This document shows positions 15,940 to 23,972 of a stretch of DNA of 55,839 nucleotides, piece after piece. This DNA is from F2B08 sp046260445 (GTDB taxonomy: Bacteria; Actinomycetota; Actinomycetes; Actinomycetales; Dermatophilaceae): the NCBI GenBank assembly GCA_046260445.1, contig JBHEPF010000085.1, positions 1 to 55,839 on the forward strand. Reading direction: 5' to 3'. The notes under the pieces were generated by a model. The model was given only the letters and a program-made list of their open reading frames with translations. It did not search any database and had not been told where the DNA came from. Numbering within the stretch: position 1 is the first letter of the stretch; each line of letters starts with the position of its first letter. Position numbers and translations under genes: made by a program.

Positions 15940-17205
15940 GTGTCCATCGTCGTCCAGAAGTATGGCGGCTCGTCGCTGTCCGACGCCGAGAACATCAAGC
16001 GCGTCGCGTCGCGGATCACCGAGACCCGGCGTGCCGGCAGCGACGTCTGCGTCGTCGTCTCCGCGATGGGCGACTCGACCGACGAGCTGCTCGACCTGGC
16101 CCAGGAGGTCAGCCCGCTGCCCCCGCCGCGCGAGCTCGACATGCTCCTCACGGCGGGCGAGCGGATCTCGATGGCGCTCGTCGCGATGGCGATCACCGAT
16201 CTCGGGTTCACCGCCCGGTCCTTCACGGGTAGCCAGGCGGGGGTCATCACCGACGAGGAGCACGGCAAGGCGAAGATCATCGACGTCACGCCGGGCCGGA
16301 TCACCCAGGCGCTCAGCGAAGGGCACATCGTCATCGTCGCCGGCTTCCAGGGAGTCAGCCAGACGACGAAGGAGATCACGACGCTCGGCCGGGGCGGCTC
16401 GGACACCACGGCCGTCGCGCTCGCCGCCGCTCTCCACGCGGACGTCTGCGAGATCTACTCCGACGTCGACGGCGTGTTCACCGCCGACCCTCGCATCGTT
16501 CCTAAGGCGAGCAAGCTCGAGCGCATCTCGGCCGAGGAGATGCTCGAGCTGGCCGCCGCCGGCAGCAAGATCCTGCACCTTCGCTGCGTCGAGTACGCCC
16601 GCCGCTACGACCTGCCGATCCACGTCCGCTCGACCTTCACCGACAAGACGGGAACGATCGTTGCGGACTACACCGAAGGAGAGACCGTGGAAGCCCCGAT
16701 CATCGCCGGCGTCGCGCATGACGCCTCCGAAGCAAAGCTGACCATCGTCGGCGTCCCCGACCGCACCGGTATGGCTGCGCAGATCTTCGAGGCGGTGGCA
16801 CGCGCCGGGCTCAACATCGACATGATCGTCCAGAACGTCTCTGCTGTGGACACCGGTCGCACCGACATCTCCTTCACCCTGCCCCGGGCCGACGGCCGGG
16901 TCGCGCTGCAGGCCCTGGAGGCGATCCGTGAGATGGTCGGCTTCACCGGCCTGCAGTACGACGACCAGATCGGCAAGCTCTCGCTCGTCGGCGCGGGCAT
17001 GCGCACCAACACCGGCGTGTCCGCGACGTTCTTCAAGGCGCTCGCCGACGCCCAGATCAACGTCGAGATGATTTCCACCTCGGAGATCCGCATCTCGGTC
17101 ATCACCCGCGAGGAGCGGCTTGGAGAGGCGGCCCGCGCGGTCCATGCCGCGTTCGGCCTCGACGGTGAGAGCGAGGCGGTCGTCTACGCGGGGACCGGCC
17201 GCTGA
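15940..17205 (+). CDS. lysC: Aspartate kinase
   Basis: Phosphorylates aspartate, first step to Lys, Thr, Met and diaminopimelate. The N-terminal kinase domain opens with VVQKYGGSSLSDAENIKRVA; the block VAGFQGVSQTTKEITTLGRG with GSDTTAVALA and the CEIYSDVDGVFTADPR loop follow; two ACT domains fill about residues 265-421 (VGVPDRTGMAAQIFEAVA, VSATFFKALADAQINVEMIS). The start is GTG 15940 with AGGAGA nine bases upstream. The 421-aa length and the IAGVAHDASEAKLT junction resemble the feedback-controlled actinobacterial LysC that makes alpha and beta subunits from one gene. Confidence 0.94.
   Translation: MSIVVQKYGGSSLSDAENIKRVASRITETRRAGSDVCVVVSAMGDSTDELLDLAQEVSPLPPPRELDMLLTAGERISMALVAMAITDLGFTARSFTGSQAGVITDEEHGKAKIIDVTPGRITQALSEGHIVIVAGFQGVSQTTKEITTLGRGGSDTTAVALAAALHADVCEIYSDVDGVFTADPRIVPKASKLERISAEEMLELAAAGSKILHLRCVEYARRYDLPIHVRSTFTDKTGTIVADYTEGETVEAPIIAGVAHDASEAKLTIVGVPDRTGMAAQIFEAVARAGLNIDMIVQNVSAVDTGRTDISFTLPRADGRVALQALEAIREMVGFTGLQYDDQIGKLSLVGAGMRTNTGVSATFFKALADAQINVEMISTSEIRISVITREERLGEAARAVHAAFGLDGESEAVVYAGTGR
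16675..16689 (+). promoter_or_regulatory. Internal start for an aspartokinase beta subunit
   Basis: GAAGGAG at 16675-16681, then AGACC and an in-frame GTG at 16687. It would give a 172-aa protein covering both ACT domains, at the position where Corynebacterium and Bacillus make the separate beta subunit. The ribosome site is better than that of many genes in this window. Confidence 0.6.
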
Positions 17206-17228
17206 GCCGCGCCCTCGTGAGAGGATTC

Positions 17229-17252
17229 GGTATGCGGTGACCACCGCATACC
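17229..17252 (+). repeat. Perfect inverted repeat between ask and asd-like gene
   Basis: GGTATGCGGTG, AC, CACCGCATACC: 11-bp arms with a 2-base centre, 24 bases after the ask stop. It may be a terminator/attenuator hairpin or a dimeric regulator site; there is no T-tract. Confidence 0.7.
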
Positions 17253-17311
17253 CGCACCTCACCTGAGCCGTCCGCACGTCGACGGCTGCCTGCCGACCAA
17301 GGGAGCTCAGC

Positions 17312-18388
17312 ATGGCGACCGACCGGTCCGCGCCCGTCCTCGGCGTCGTCGGAGCCACCGGTGCGGTCGGCAAGGTCGCTCTGTCGTGCCTGCCGCTCTT
17401 CCGGCACGACTGGTCCGAGGTGCGCCTGGCGGCCGAGGCCTCTGACGTCGGTGAGACGCGTCTCGTGGCGGGCGAGGAGCTGACGGTCCGGCCGCTGGAT
17501 GAGGCGTTCTTCGACGGTGTCGATGTCGCACTCTTCGACCTGCCGCCCGGCATCACGCCGCGCTGGGTCGAGTACGCCGTCGGTCGTGGCGTCGTCGTCA
17601 TCGACAACAGCATCGTCTATCGCGGCCGTGAGGGCGTGCCGCTCGTCGTCGCGGAGGTCAACCCGGAGGAGGCGAGGGACCGGCCGCATGGGATCATCGC
17701 CAACCCGGGCGCCACCGTGATGACGATGATCGACGCCCTCGGGGCCCTGCACCGCGGGTGGGGCCTGCAGTCGCTCGTCGTCACGTCCTTCCAGGCCGCG
17801 TCCGGTCTGGGCCGAGCAGGCGTGGCGCGCCTGCTCGACGAGATCGACGTCGTGGCGGGCAAGCGTGACCTGGCCCAGCACCCGGGCGACATCCGCAGAC
17901 TGATCGAGCACGAGCTCGGGGACTCGTGCTTCCCGGCACCTCTGGCCCTCAACATCATTCCCTTCGTCGGGTCGTATGCAGGGGAGGGCTGGACGACCGA
18001 GGAGGCGAAGATCTGCGGCGAGACTCGCAAGATCCTGGCGTTGCCGGACCTGAAGGTGATGGCGACGTGCGTCCGGGTCCCGGTCATCTCGTCCCACTCG
18101 ATCTCGGTGCACGCGACGTTCTCCCGTCCGATCGACCTCGAGCGGGCGCGGCGCGCGCTCGTCGAGGCACCGATGGTCGTCGTCATGGATGACCTCCAGC
18201 AGGGGGAGTTCCCCACCCCGGTCGACGTCGTCGGCGCCGATCCGCGGTTCATCGGCCGGCTGCGACAGAGCCCGGACTTCCCCCGGTCGCTCGACTTCTT
18301 CGTCAGTGGCGACAACCTGCGCAAGGGCTCCGGCCTCAACATGCTGCAGACGGCGGGCCTCGTCGCGGCGGAGCTGACCGGCGCCTGA
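17312..18388 (+). CDS. Aspartate-semialdehyde dehydrogenase homologue lacking the catalytic Cys
   Basis: A 358-aa protein aligned over its full length with Asd. Kept features: nucleotide-binding GVVGATGAVGKVAL, the DNSIVYR segment with the phosphate-binding Arg, the catalytic-Gln segment TSFQAASGLGRAGV, EEAKICGETRKILALPDLKV with the substrate Glu, the Arg in TCVRVPV, the His in SSHSIS, and the C-terminal VSGDNLRKGSGLNMLQTA. At the place of the nucleophile, where the family has NPNC, it reads IIANPGATVMT: Cys is Ala and its preceding Asn is Gly. It lies 106 bases after ask. Either a non-catalytic Usg-like paralogue or an enzyme with altered chemistry; a true Asd may be elsewhere. Confidence 0.85.
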   Translation: MATDRSAPVLGVVGATGAVGKVALSCLPLFRHDWSEVRLAAEASDVGETRLVAGEELTVRPLDEAFFDGVDVALFDLPPGITPRWVEYAVGRGVVVIDNSIVYRGREGVPLVVAEVNPEEARDRPHGIIANPGATVMTMIDALGALHRGWGLQSLVVTSFQAASGLGRAGVARLLDEIDVVAGKRDLAQHPGDIRRLIEHELGDSCFPAPLALNIIPFVGSYAGEGWTTEEAKICGETRKILALPDLKVMATCVRVPVISSHSISVHATFSRPIDLERARRALVEAPMVVVMDDLQQGEFPTPVDVVGADPRFIGRLRQSPDFPRSLDFFVSGDNLRKGSGLNMLQTAGLVAAELTGA

Positions 18389-18407
18389 AGGGACGGGGCC
18401 CACCAAA

Positions 18408-18477
18408 CCACGTCGAGAGTGCGCGACTTGCCGTGTATGCGGCAGCGCACACGGCAAGTCGCGCACTCTCGACGTGG
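18408..18477. terminator. Long perfect hairpin between convergent genes
   Basis: Arms 18408-18436 and 18449-18477 are perfect reverse complements over 29 bp (CCACGTCGAGAGTGCGCGAC and on to TTGCCGTGT), with a 12-base loop ATGCGGCAGCGC. It fills nearly all of the gap between asd-like and ppsA, which converge here, so a bidirectional terminator is likely. The stem is far longer than needed for termination and could also be a palindromic mobile repeat. Confidence 0.85.
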
Positions 18478-18502
18478 CGGGCGAGACTGCGGACCTGGAG
18501 GG

Positions 18503-20875
18503 TCAGCTCTGGTGCTTCGCCAGCCGCAGCCACGTGTCGACGACGGTGTCCGGGTTGAGTGAGATCGTCTCGATACCCTCATCCAGGAGCCACTCGGCGA
18601 GGTCGGGATGGTCCGAGGGGCCCTGACCGCAGATGCCGACGTACTTGCCCTGGTCCAGACAGGCCTTGATGGCCATCGACAGCAGCCGCTTGACCGCCGG
18701 GTCACGCTCGTCGAACGAGGCGGCCACGAGGGCGGAGTCGCGGTCCAGCCCGAGCGTGAGCTGGGTGAGGTCGTTGGACCCGATGGAGAACCCGTCGAAG
18801 TGCTCGAGGAAGGCCTCGGCGTTGACGGCGTTGGAGGGCAGCTCGCACATCATGATCACCTGAAGGTCGTTCTCGCCGCGGCGCAGTCCGTGCTCTCCGA
18901 GCAGGGCGATGACCCCCTCGGCCTCGGCGACGGTGCGGACGAACGGGATCATCACCTTGATGTTCGTCAGGCCCATCTGGTCGCGGGCGTACTTGAGCGC
19001 CTCGGCCTCCATGGCGAAGCACGCGGCGAAGTCCTCCGACAGGTATCGGGCCGCTCCCCGGTACCCGAGCATCGGGTTCTCCTCGTGCGGCTCGTACCGG
19101 CGACCACCCAGGAGACCGGCGTACTCGTTGGACTTGAAGTCCGACATCCGCACGATGACCGGCTCGGGGGCGAAGGCGGCCGCGAGCATGGCGATGCCCT
19201 CCGTCAGCCGCTTGACGAAGTAGTCGCGCGGACTGTCGTAGGCGGCGATGAGGTCCTCGATCTGGGCCTTGAGCTCTGGCTCCTGGTCCTCGAGCTCGAG
19301 CAGAGCGCGAGGATGGATGCCGATCTGGCGGTTGATGATGAACTCGAGCCGGGCCAGGCCGATGCCGCTGTTCGGGAGTCGGGAGAACTCGAACGCCTGT
19401 TCCGGTGTGCCGACGTTCATCATGAGCTTCACCGGGATCTCGGGCATTTCGTCCAGCGCCGTCTCGGTCACGTCGAACTCGCGCAGCCCGTCGTAGACGA
19501 ACCCGGTGTCGCCCTCGGCGCAGGAGACGGTGACCTCGCGGCCGTCGGTGAGCTCGACGGTCGCCAGACCCGTGCCGACGACGGCCGGGATGCCGAGCTC
19601 GCGGGCGATGATCGCGGCATGGCACGTGCGACCGCCGCGGTTGGTGACGATCGCGCTCGCGCGCTTCATGATGGGCTCCCAGTCGGGGTCGGTCATGTCG
19701 GCGACCAGCACCTCGCCGGGCTGGAACTCGTGCATGGAGGTGATGTCGGTGAGGACCCGCACCGCGCCCGCACCGATCTTCTGACCGATGGCCCGCCCCT
19801 CGACGACGACGGGGCCGCGCTCGTTCAGCCGATAGCGCACGAGCGAGTTGCCCGATGTGCGCGACTTCACGGTCTCGGGACGCGCCTGGAGGACGTAGAT
19901 GCGTCCGTCCACGCCGTCGCGTCCCCACTCGATGTCCATCGGGCGCCCGTAGTGCTCCTCGATCCGCAGCGCCGTGTGGCCCAGCTCGGTGACCTCGTCG
20001 TCGGTGAGGCTCAGGCGACGTTGCTCGGCGAGGTCGACCGGGACGAACTCGGTGGTGCGGCCGACGGTCGCGTCCTCGGTGTAGACCATCTTGGTCGCCT
20101 TGCCTCCGGCGCCGCGCTTGAGGATCGCCGGTCGCCCGGCCCGCAGCGCGGGCTTGTAGACGTAGAACTCATCGGGGTTGACCGCGCCCTGGACCACGCC
20201 CTCGCCCAGGCCGTAGGCGCTCGTGATGAACACGGCGTCGGAGAACCCGGACTCGGTGTCCATCGTGAACATCACTCCGGAGGCGCCGATGTCGGAGCGC
20301 ACCATCCGCTGGACTCCCGCGGACAGCGCCACCTCGGAGTGCACGAAGTTGCTGTGCACGCGGTAGGCAATGGCCCGGTCGTTGTAGAGCGAGGCGAAGA
20401 CGATCTTGATCGCCCGCAGGATGTTGTCGATTCCGCGGACGTTGAGGAAGGTCTCCTGCTGGCCGGCGAACGAGGCGTCCGGCAGGTCCTCGGCGGTCGC
20501 GCTGGAGCGGACCGCCCAGCTCACCTCGTCGCCGGCCGCGCCGGCGAGCTCCTCGTAGGCGGAGCGGATGTCCGCCTCCAGGTCCGGAGGGAACGCCTGC
20601 TCCTCGACCGACTCGCGGATCTGCCGACCCACCTCCGCGAGCCGGCGCACGTCGTCGACGTCGAGGTCGTCGAGCAGGGCGTTGATCCGGTCGGCGAGTC
20701 CGGTCTCGCCGAGGAAGCGGCGGTAGGCCTCCGCAGTCGTCGCGAACCCGTCCGGGACCGCGACGCCGGCCGCAGACAGGTGCTGGACCATCTCACCGAG
20801 CGAGGCGTTCTTTCCTCCGACCGTCTCTACGTCGTCGAGGCCGAGCTCGCGGAACCACAGAACATTGGCGGTCAT
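18503..20875 (-). CDS. ppsA: Phosphoenolpyruvate synthase (pyruvate, water dikinase)
   Basis: Converts pyruvate, ATP and water to PEP, AMP and phosphate: the gluconeogenic entry from lactate. The ATP-grasp domain starts LGLDDVETVGGKNASLGEM; the swivelling phospho-His domain has TNRGGRTCHAAIIARELGIP (His about residue 420); the PEP-binding barrel has the catalytic-Cys block GICGQGPSDHPDLAEWLLDEG near the C-terminus and FSIGSNDLTQLTLGLDRDS. 790 aa, normal. Its start is 72 bases behind the ppsR stop and it is probably the last gene of the lut-ppsR-ppsA unit. AAAGGATC precedes the ATG. Confidence 0.94.
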   Translation of the reverse strand: MTANVLWFRELGLDDVETVGGKNASLGEMVQHLSAAGVAVPDGFATTAEAYRRFLGETGLADRINALLDDLDVDDVRRLAEVGRQIRESVEEQAFPPDLEADIRSAYEELAGAAGDEVSWAVRSSATAEDLPDASFAGQQETFLNVRGIDNILRAIKIVFASLYNDRAIAYRVHSNFVHSEVALSAGVQRMVRSDIGASGVMFTMDTESGFSDAVFITSAYGLGEGVVQGAVNPDEFYVYKPALRAGRPAILKRGAGGKATKMVYTEDATVGRTTEFVPVDLAEQRRLSLTDDEVTELGHTALRIEEHYGRPMDIEWGRDGVDGRIYVLQARPETVKSRTSGNSLVRYRLNERGPVVVEGRAIGQKIGAGAVRVLTDITSMHEFQPGEVLVADMTDPDWEPIMKRASAIVTNRGGRTCHAAIIARELGIPAVVGTGLATVELTDGREVTVSCAEGDTGFVYDGLREFDVTETALDEMPEIPVKLMMNVGTPEQAFEFSRLPNSGIGLARLEFIINRQIGIHPRALLELEDQEPELKAQIEDLIAAYDSPRDYFVKRLTEGIAMLAAAFAPEPVIVRMSDFKSNEYAGLLGGRRYEPHEENPMLGYRGAARYLSEDFAACFAMEAEALKYARDQMGLTNIKVMIPFVRTVAEAEGVIALLGEHGLRRGENDLQVIMMCELPSNAVNAEAFLEHFDGFSIGSNDLTQLTLGLDRDSALVAASFDERDPAVKRLLSMAIKACLDQGKYVGICGQGPSDHPDLAEWLLDEGIETISLNPDTVVDTWLRLAKHQS

Positions 20876-20947
20876 GGGGGGATCCTTTCGGGCGGTGTGA
20901 GGTGAGAGCAGCGGTGTTCTGTCACGAGGAACGACGGAGGAGCTCCA

Positions 20948-21823
20948 TCATGTCGTGCCGGTGACGCGCGTGGTCTGGATGATGATGGCGGCCATCTCCT
21001 CGACGGACATGGCGGCGGAGTTGAGTGAGGGTATGCGGTGGGACCGGTACATCTCCTCGGCCCGTCGCAGCTCGTAGCTGACCTGGTGCAAAGACGAGTA
21101 GCGCGAGCCGGGGCGACGCTCCTCGCGCACCTGGCTGAGCCGGGCCGGGGTCGACAGCAGACCGAAACAGCGCTCGGGGTAGGCCCGGATGGGGTTGGGC
21201 AGGTCCGCCGAGAGGAAGTCCTCCTCGACGAGGGGGTAGTTCGCGACCCTGATGCCGTGCTGGAGGGCGAGGTAGAGCGAGACCGGTGTCTTGCCGCACC
21301 GGGACGGCGCGATGAGGATGAGCTCCGCGGCCTGAAGGTTGCGCAGGCTCGCCCCGTCATCGTGCTCGAGCGAGAACTCGACCGCCTTCATCCGCTGCTC
21401 GTACCGCTTGATGTCGCCCAGCCCGTGCAGAGCCGGCACGTTGGGGCTGGCGTTGACGTGGAGCACCCGCTCGACCACGTCGAGCTGTGACCCGAACAGG
21501 TCGATGAACGCGCACCTCGTCGTCCGCAGGACCGAGCGCAGCGTCTCGTCCGCGACGCTGGAGAACACCAGGGGAGTCACCCCGTTGGTCAGTGCCGAGT
21601 CGATCTCAGCGACGACCTCGCTTGCCTGCTCCGTGGTGGTGATGAACGGGATCTTCCTGCGAGTGAACTCGACGCTGGGGAACTGGTTGAGGATGAGGTT
21701 ACCCAGCGTCTCCGCGGAGATGCCGGTGCCACCGGCGATGAAGAACACCGGAGTTGCGGCACCATCACCGGCGCCTCCACCGCTCCGCTCTGGGTCGGCG
21801 TGCGTCACATCCAGCCCCGTCAA
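20948..21823 (-). CDS. ppsR: PEP synthase regulatory kinase/pyrophosphorylase (DUF299)
   Basis: Bifunctional ADP-dependent kinase and phosphate-dependent pyrophosphorylase that switches PEP synthase off and on at the residue next to its catalytic His. Motifs: FFIAGGTGISAETLGNLILNQF (family usually has SDSTG), the P-loop APSRCGKTPVSLYLA (about residue 174) and ANYPLVEEDF. Followed by its target ppsA, as in many bacteria. The frame starts at TTG 21823, overlapping the lutC stop as TTGA; GTG 21808 is an alternative. The overlap ties regulator synthesis to lactate enzymes. Confidence 0.9.
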   Translation of the reverse strand: MTGLDVTHADPERSGGGAGDGAATPVFFIAGGTGISAETLGNLILNQFPSVEFTRRKIPFITTTEQASEVVAEIDSALTNGVTPLVFSSVADETLRSVLRTTRCAFIDLFGSQLDVVERVLHVNASPNVPALHGLGDIKRYEQRMKAVEFSLEHDDGASLRNLQAAELILIAPSRCGKTPVSLYLALQHGIRVANYPLVEEDFLSADLPNPIRAYPERCFGLLSTPARLSQVREERRPGSRYSSLHQVSYELRRAEEMYRSHRIPSLNSAAMSVEEMAAIIIQTTRVTGTT

Positions 21824-22467
21824 CCGGCCACGAGCACGACGACGAGGTTGCGCGGCCCGTGGACGCCCTCGACCCGCTCGAGCTCGATGTCACTCGTGGC
21901 GCTGGGTCCGCTGATCCACGTCAAGGGGCGGGCGTCACCGGCGTCCGGCCGCAACCGCCGCACCGACTCGGGGATGTCATGCACGACCTGGTCGGCGCGG
22001 ATCACACAGACATGGGTGTCCGGCACGAGGGTGATCGCTCGACGACCCTGGTCGGCCCGGTGGTCGAGGACGATCGTGCCGGTCGTGGCGATGCCGACCG
22101 CCGAGGCGGTGACGACTCCGCCGACGGCATCGAGGTCCGCCGCGGTCATCGACGCACTGTCGGGGATCACTGCGGCGACCCCGCTGATCGCGGCGACCCA
22201 TTCCTCGTCGAGACCGCCCGGCACGATGACCGAGGTGCAGCCGTGCTCGCGCAGCGCGCCGGCGATCGCGTCGGCGACGCCGTCCGGGCCGACGCGCAGC
22301 ACCTGCGCCCGGTAGTCTGCAACGTTCTCGGCGAACAGCCCGAGCGTCTCGGCCGCTCCGGCCGAGATCTCCTCGACCACAGGTGGAGCGGTGTGGGAGC
22401 CCATTGGGGTGGTGACGTCAGCCGTCGCGCCCCTCACCCGGGCGAGGATGTCCTCACGTGCGCTCAT
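21820..22467 (-). CDS. lutC: Lactate utilization protein C (LutC/YkgG family)
   Basis: A 215-aa member of the LUD family. Visible are MSAREDILARVRGA, TSVIVPGGLDEEW, the segment GVVTASAVGIATTGTIVLD and the C-terminal WISGPSATSDIELERVEGVHGP, all typical of LutC. It is the third subunit of the LutABC L-lactate oxidase complex. The start ATG 22467 overlaps the lutB stop by 4 bases and the stop overlaps the ppsR start, so the run lutA-lutB-lutC-ppsR is coupled throughout. Confidence 0.92.
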   Translation of the reverse strand: MSAREDILARVRGATADVTTPMGSHTAPPVVEEISAGAAETLGLFAENVADYRAQVLRVGPDGVADAIAGALREHGCTSVIVPGGLDEEWVAAISGVAAVIPDSASMTAADLDAVGGVVTASAVGIATTGTIVLDHRADQGRRAITLVPDTHVCVIRADQVVHDIPESVRRLRPDAGDARPLTWISGPSATSDIELERVEGVHGPRNLVVVLVAG

Positions 22468-23972
22468 CGGTTCTTCCCCTCTGCGCCGGTCGCCCGTTCC
22501 CGGGCCCACCATTGCCGGAACGTCTCCTTCGGCGGGGACGGGACATCGCGGGCGTTGCTCCAGGCGCTCAGACCGGGCACCGACCGGATCGTCCGGTCAC
22601 CGAGGATGCGGCCGGCCATCGTCGCAGCCTTCTGGGCGGCTGTCAGCCGTCGCGGGTCGGAGAACAGCCAGGCCGTCGCGCGCATGGCCGCCGACTCGGC
22701 GGTGCGTCCGCCCTCCTCCGCCACCTGGGCACGCAGCTCGACGAGCAGCTCGGGGATGTTGATCCGCACCGGGCAGGCGTCGAAACACGCGCCGCACAGG
22801 CTGGAGGCGAAGGGGAGCGACTTGTCGATCTCGCTCGCCGTCCCCCGCAGCTGCGGGTTGAGGACCGCCCCGATCGGGCCGGGATAGACCGAGCCGTATG
22901 CGTGGCCCCCGGTGCGCTCATAGACAGGACAGACGTTGAGACACGCCGAGCAGCGGATGCACCGCAGCGCCTGCCGCCCCAGGCGATCGCCGAGCACGTG
23001 GCTGCGGCCGTTGTCGAGGAGGATGACGTGCACCTCCTGCGGACCGTCGCCCTCGTGCACCCCGCTCCACATCGTCGTGTAGGGGTTCATCCGCTCACCG
23101 GTGCTCGACCGGGGCAGCAGCTGGAGCAGGGGCCCGAGGTCCTCGAACGTCGGCAGCACCTTCTCGATGCCGACGACCGAGATGAGCGTCTCAGGCAGGG
23201 TGAGGCACATCCGGCCGTTGCCCTCGCTCTCGACGACGACGAGCGTGCCCGTGTCCGCGATGGCGAAGTTCGCGCCCGAGACCCCGACCTTGGCGCGCAG
23301 GAACTTCTCCCGCAGATGCAGCCGTGCCGCCTCGGCGAGCCGAGGTGGGTCGTCGGTGAGGTCGACGGGTGCCGCCCGACCGACCCCACCCATCTCACGC
23401 AGGAAGATCGCGCGGATCTCGCTGCGGTTGCGATGGATCGCCGGCACGAGGATGTGGCTCGGCCGGTCGTGCCCGAGCTGGACGATGAGCTCGGCGAGGT
23501 CGGTCTCCCAGGCATTGATCCCCGCCTCCTCGAGAGCCTCGTTGAGCTCGATCTCCTGGGTGACCATCGACTTGACCTTGACGACCTCGTCGACCTCCTT
23601 GGCCCGCACGATGTCAAGGACGATCCGGTTGGCATCCTCGGCGTCCCTGGCCCAGTGCACCGTCGCTCCGTTGGCGGTCAGGCTCTCCTCGAGCTGGACG
23701 AGGTAGTCCGCGAGGTGGTGGAGCGCCTCGTCCTTGGCCGCTGCTCCGGCCAGGCGCAGGTCCTCCCAGTGCGGGACCTCGGCGACGACGCGGGCACGTT
23801 TGGCGCGGATGGTGTGCGTCGCGTGGTGGAGGTTGCGCCGTTGCTGGGTCTTGCCGAGCGCCTCGCGGGCGGCCTCGGGGAACTTGGGCATGCCGACGAA
23901 GGTGGGCGAGGTCTGCTGAAGCGGTCCGGCCACGGGCGGGCGCACCGAAGCCGGGGACGGGATGGTCGTCAT
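22464..23972 (-). CDS. lutB: Lactate utilization protein B, iron-sulfur subunit
   Basis: A 502-aa LUD-domain protein with a ferredoxin-like tail. The N-terminal part has the family block VKSMVTQEIELNEALEEAG and SGANFAIADTGTLVVVESEG; two 4Fe-4S motifs follow, CIRCSACLNVCPVYE (about residue 342) and CGACFDACPV (about 395). It passes electrons from L-lactate oxidation in the LutABC complex on the inner face of the membrane. The start ATG 23972 overlaps the lutA stop as ATGA; the much longer upstream frame is a shadow of lutA. Confidence 0.93.
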   Translation of the reverse strand: MTTIPSPASVRPPVAGPLQQTSPTFVGMPKFPEAAREALGKTQQRRNLHHATHTIRAKRARVVAEVPHWEDLRLAGAAAKDEALHHLADYLVQLEESLTANGATVHWARDAEDANRIVLDIVRAKEVDEVVKVKSMVTQEIELNEALEEAGINAWETDLAELIVQLGHDRPSHILVPAIHRNRSEIRAIFLREMGGVGRAAPVDLTDDPPRLAEAARLHLREKFLRAKVGVSGANFAIADTGTLVVVESEGNGRMCLTLPETLISVVGIEKVLPTFEDLGPLLQLLPRSSTGERMNPYTTMWSGVHEGDGPQEVHVILLDNGRSHVLGDRLGRQALRCIRCSACLNVCPVYERTGGHAYGSVYPGPIGAVLNPQLRGTASEIDKSLPFASSLCGACFDACPVRINIPELLVELRAQVAEEGGRTAESAAMRATAWLFSDPRRLTAAQKAATMAGRILGDRTIRSVPGLSAWSNARDVPSPPKETFRQWWARERATGAEGKNR

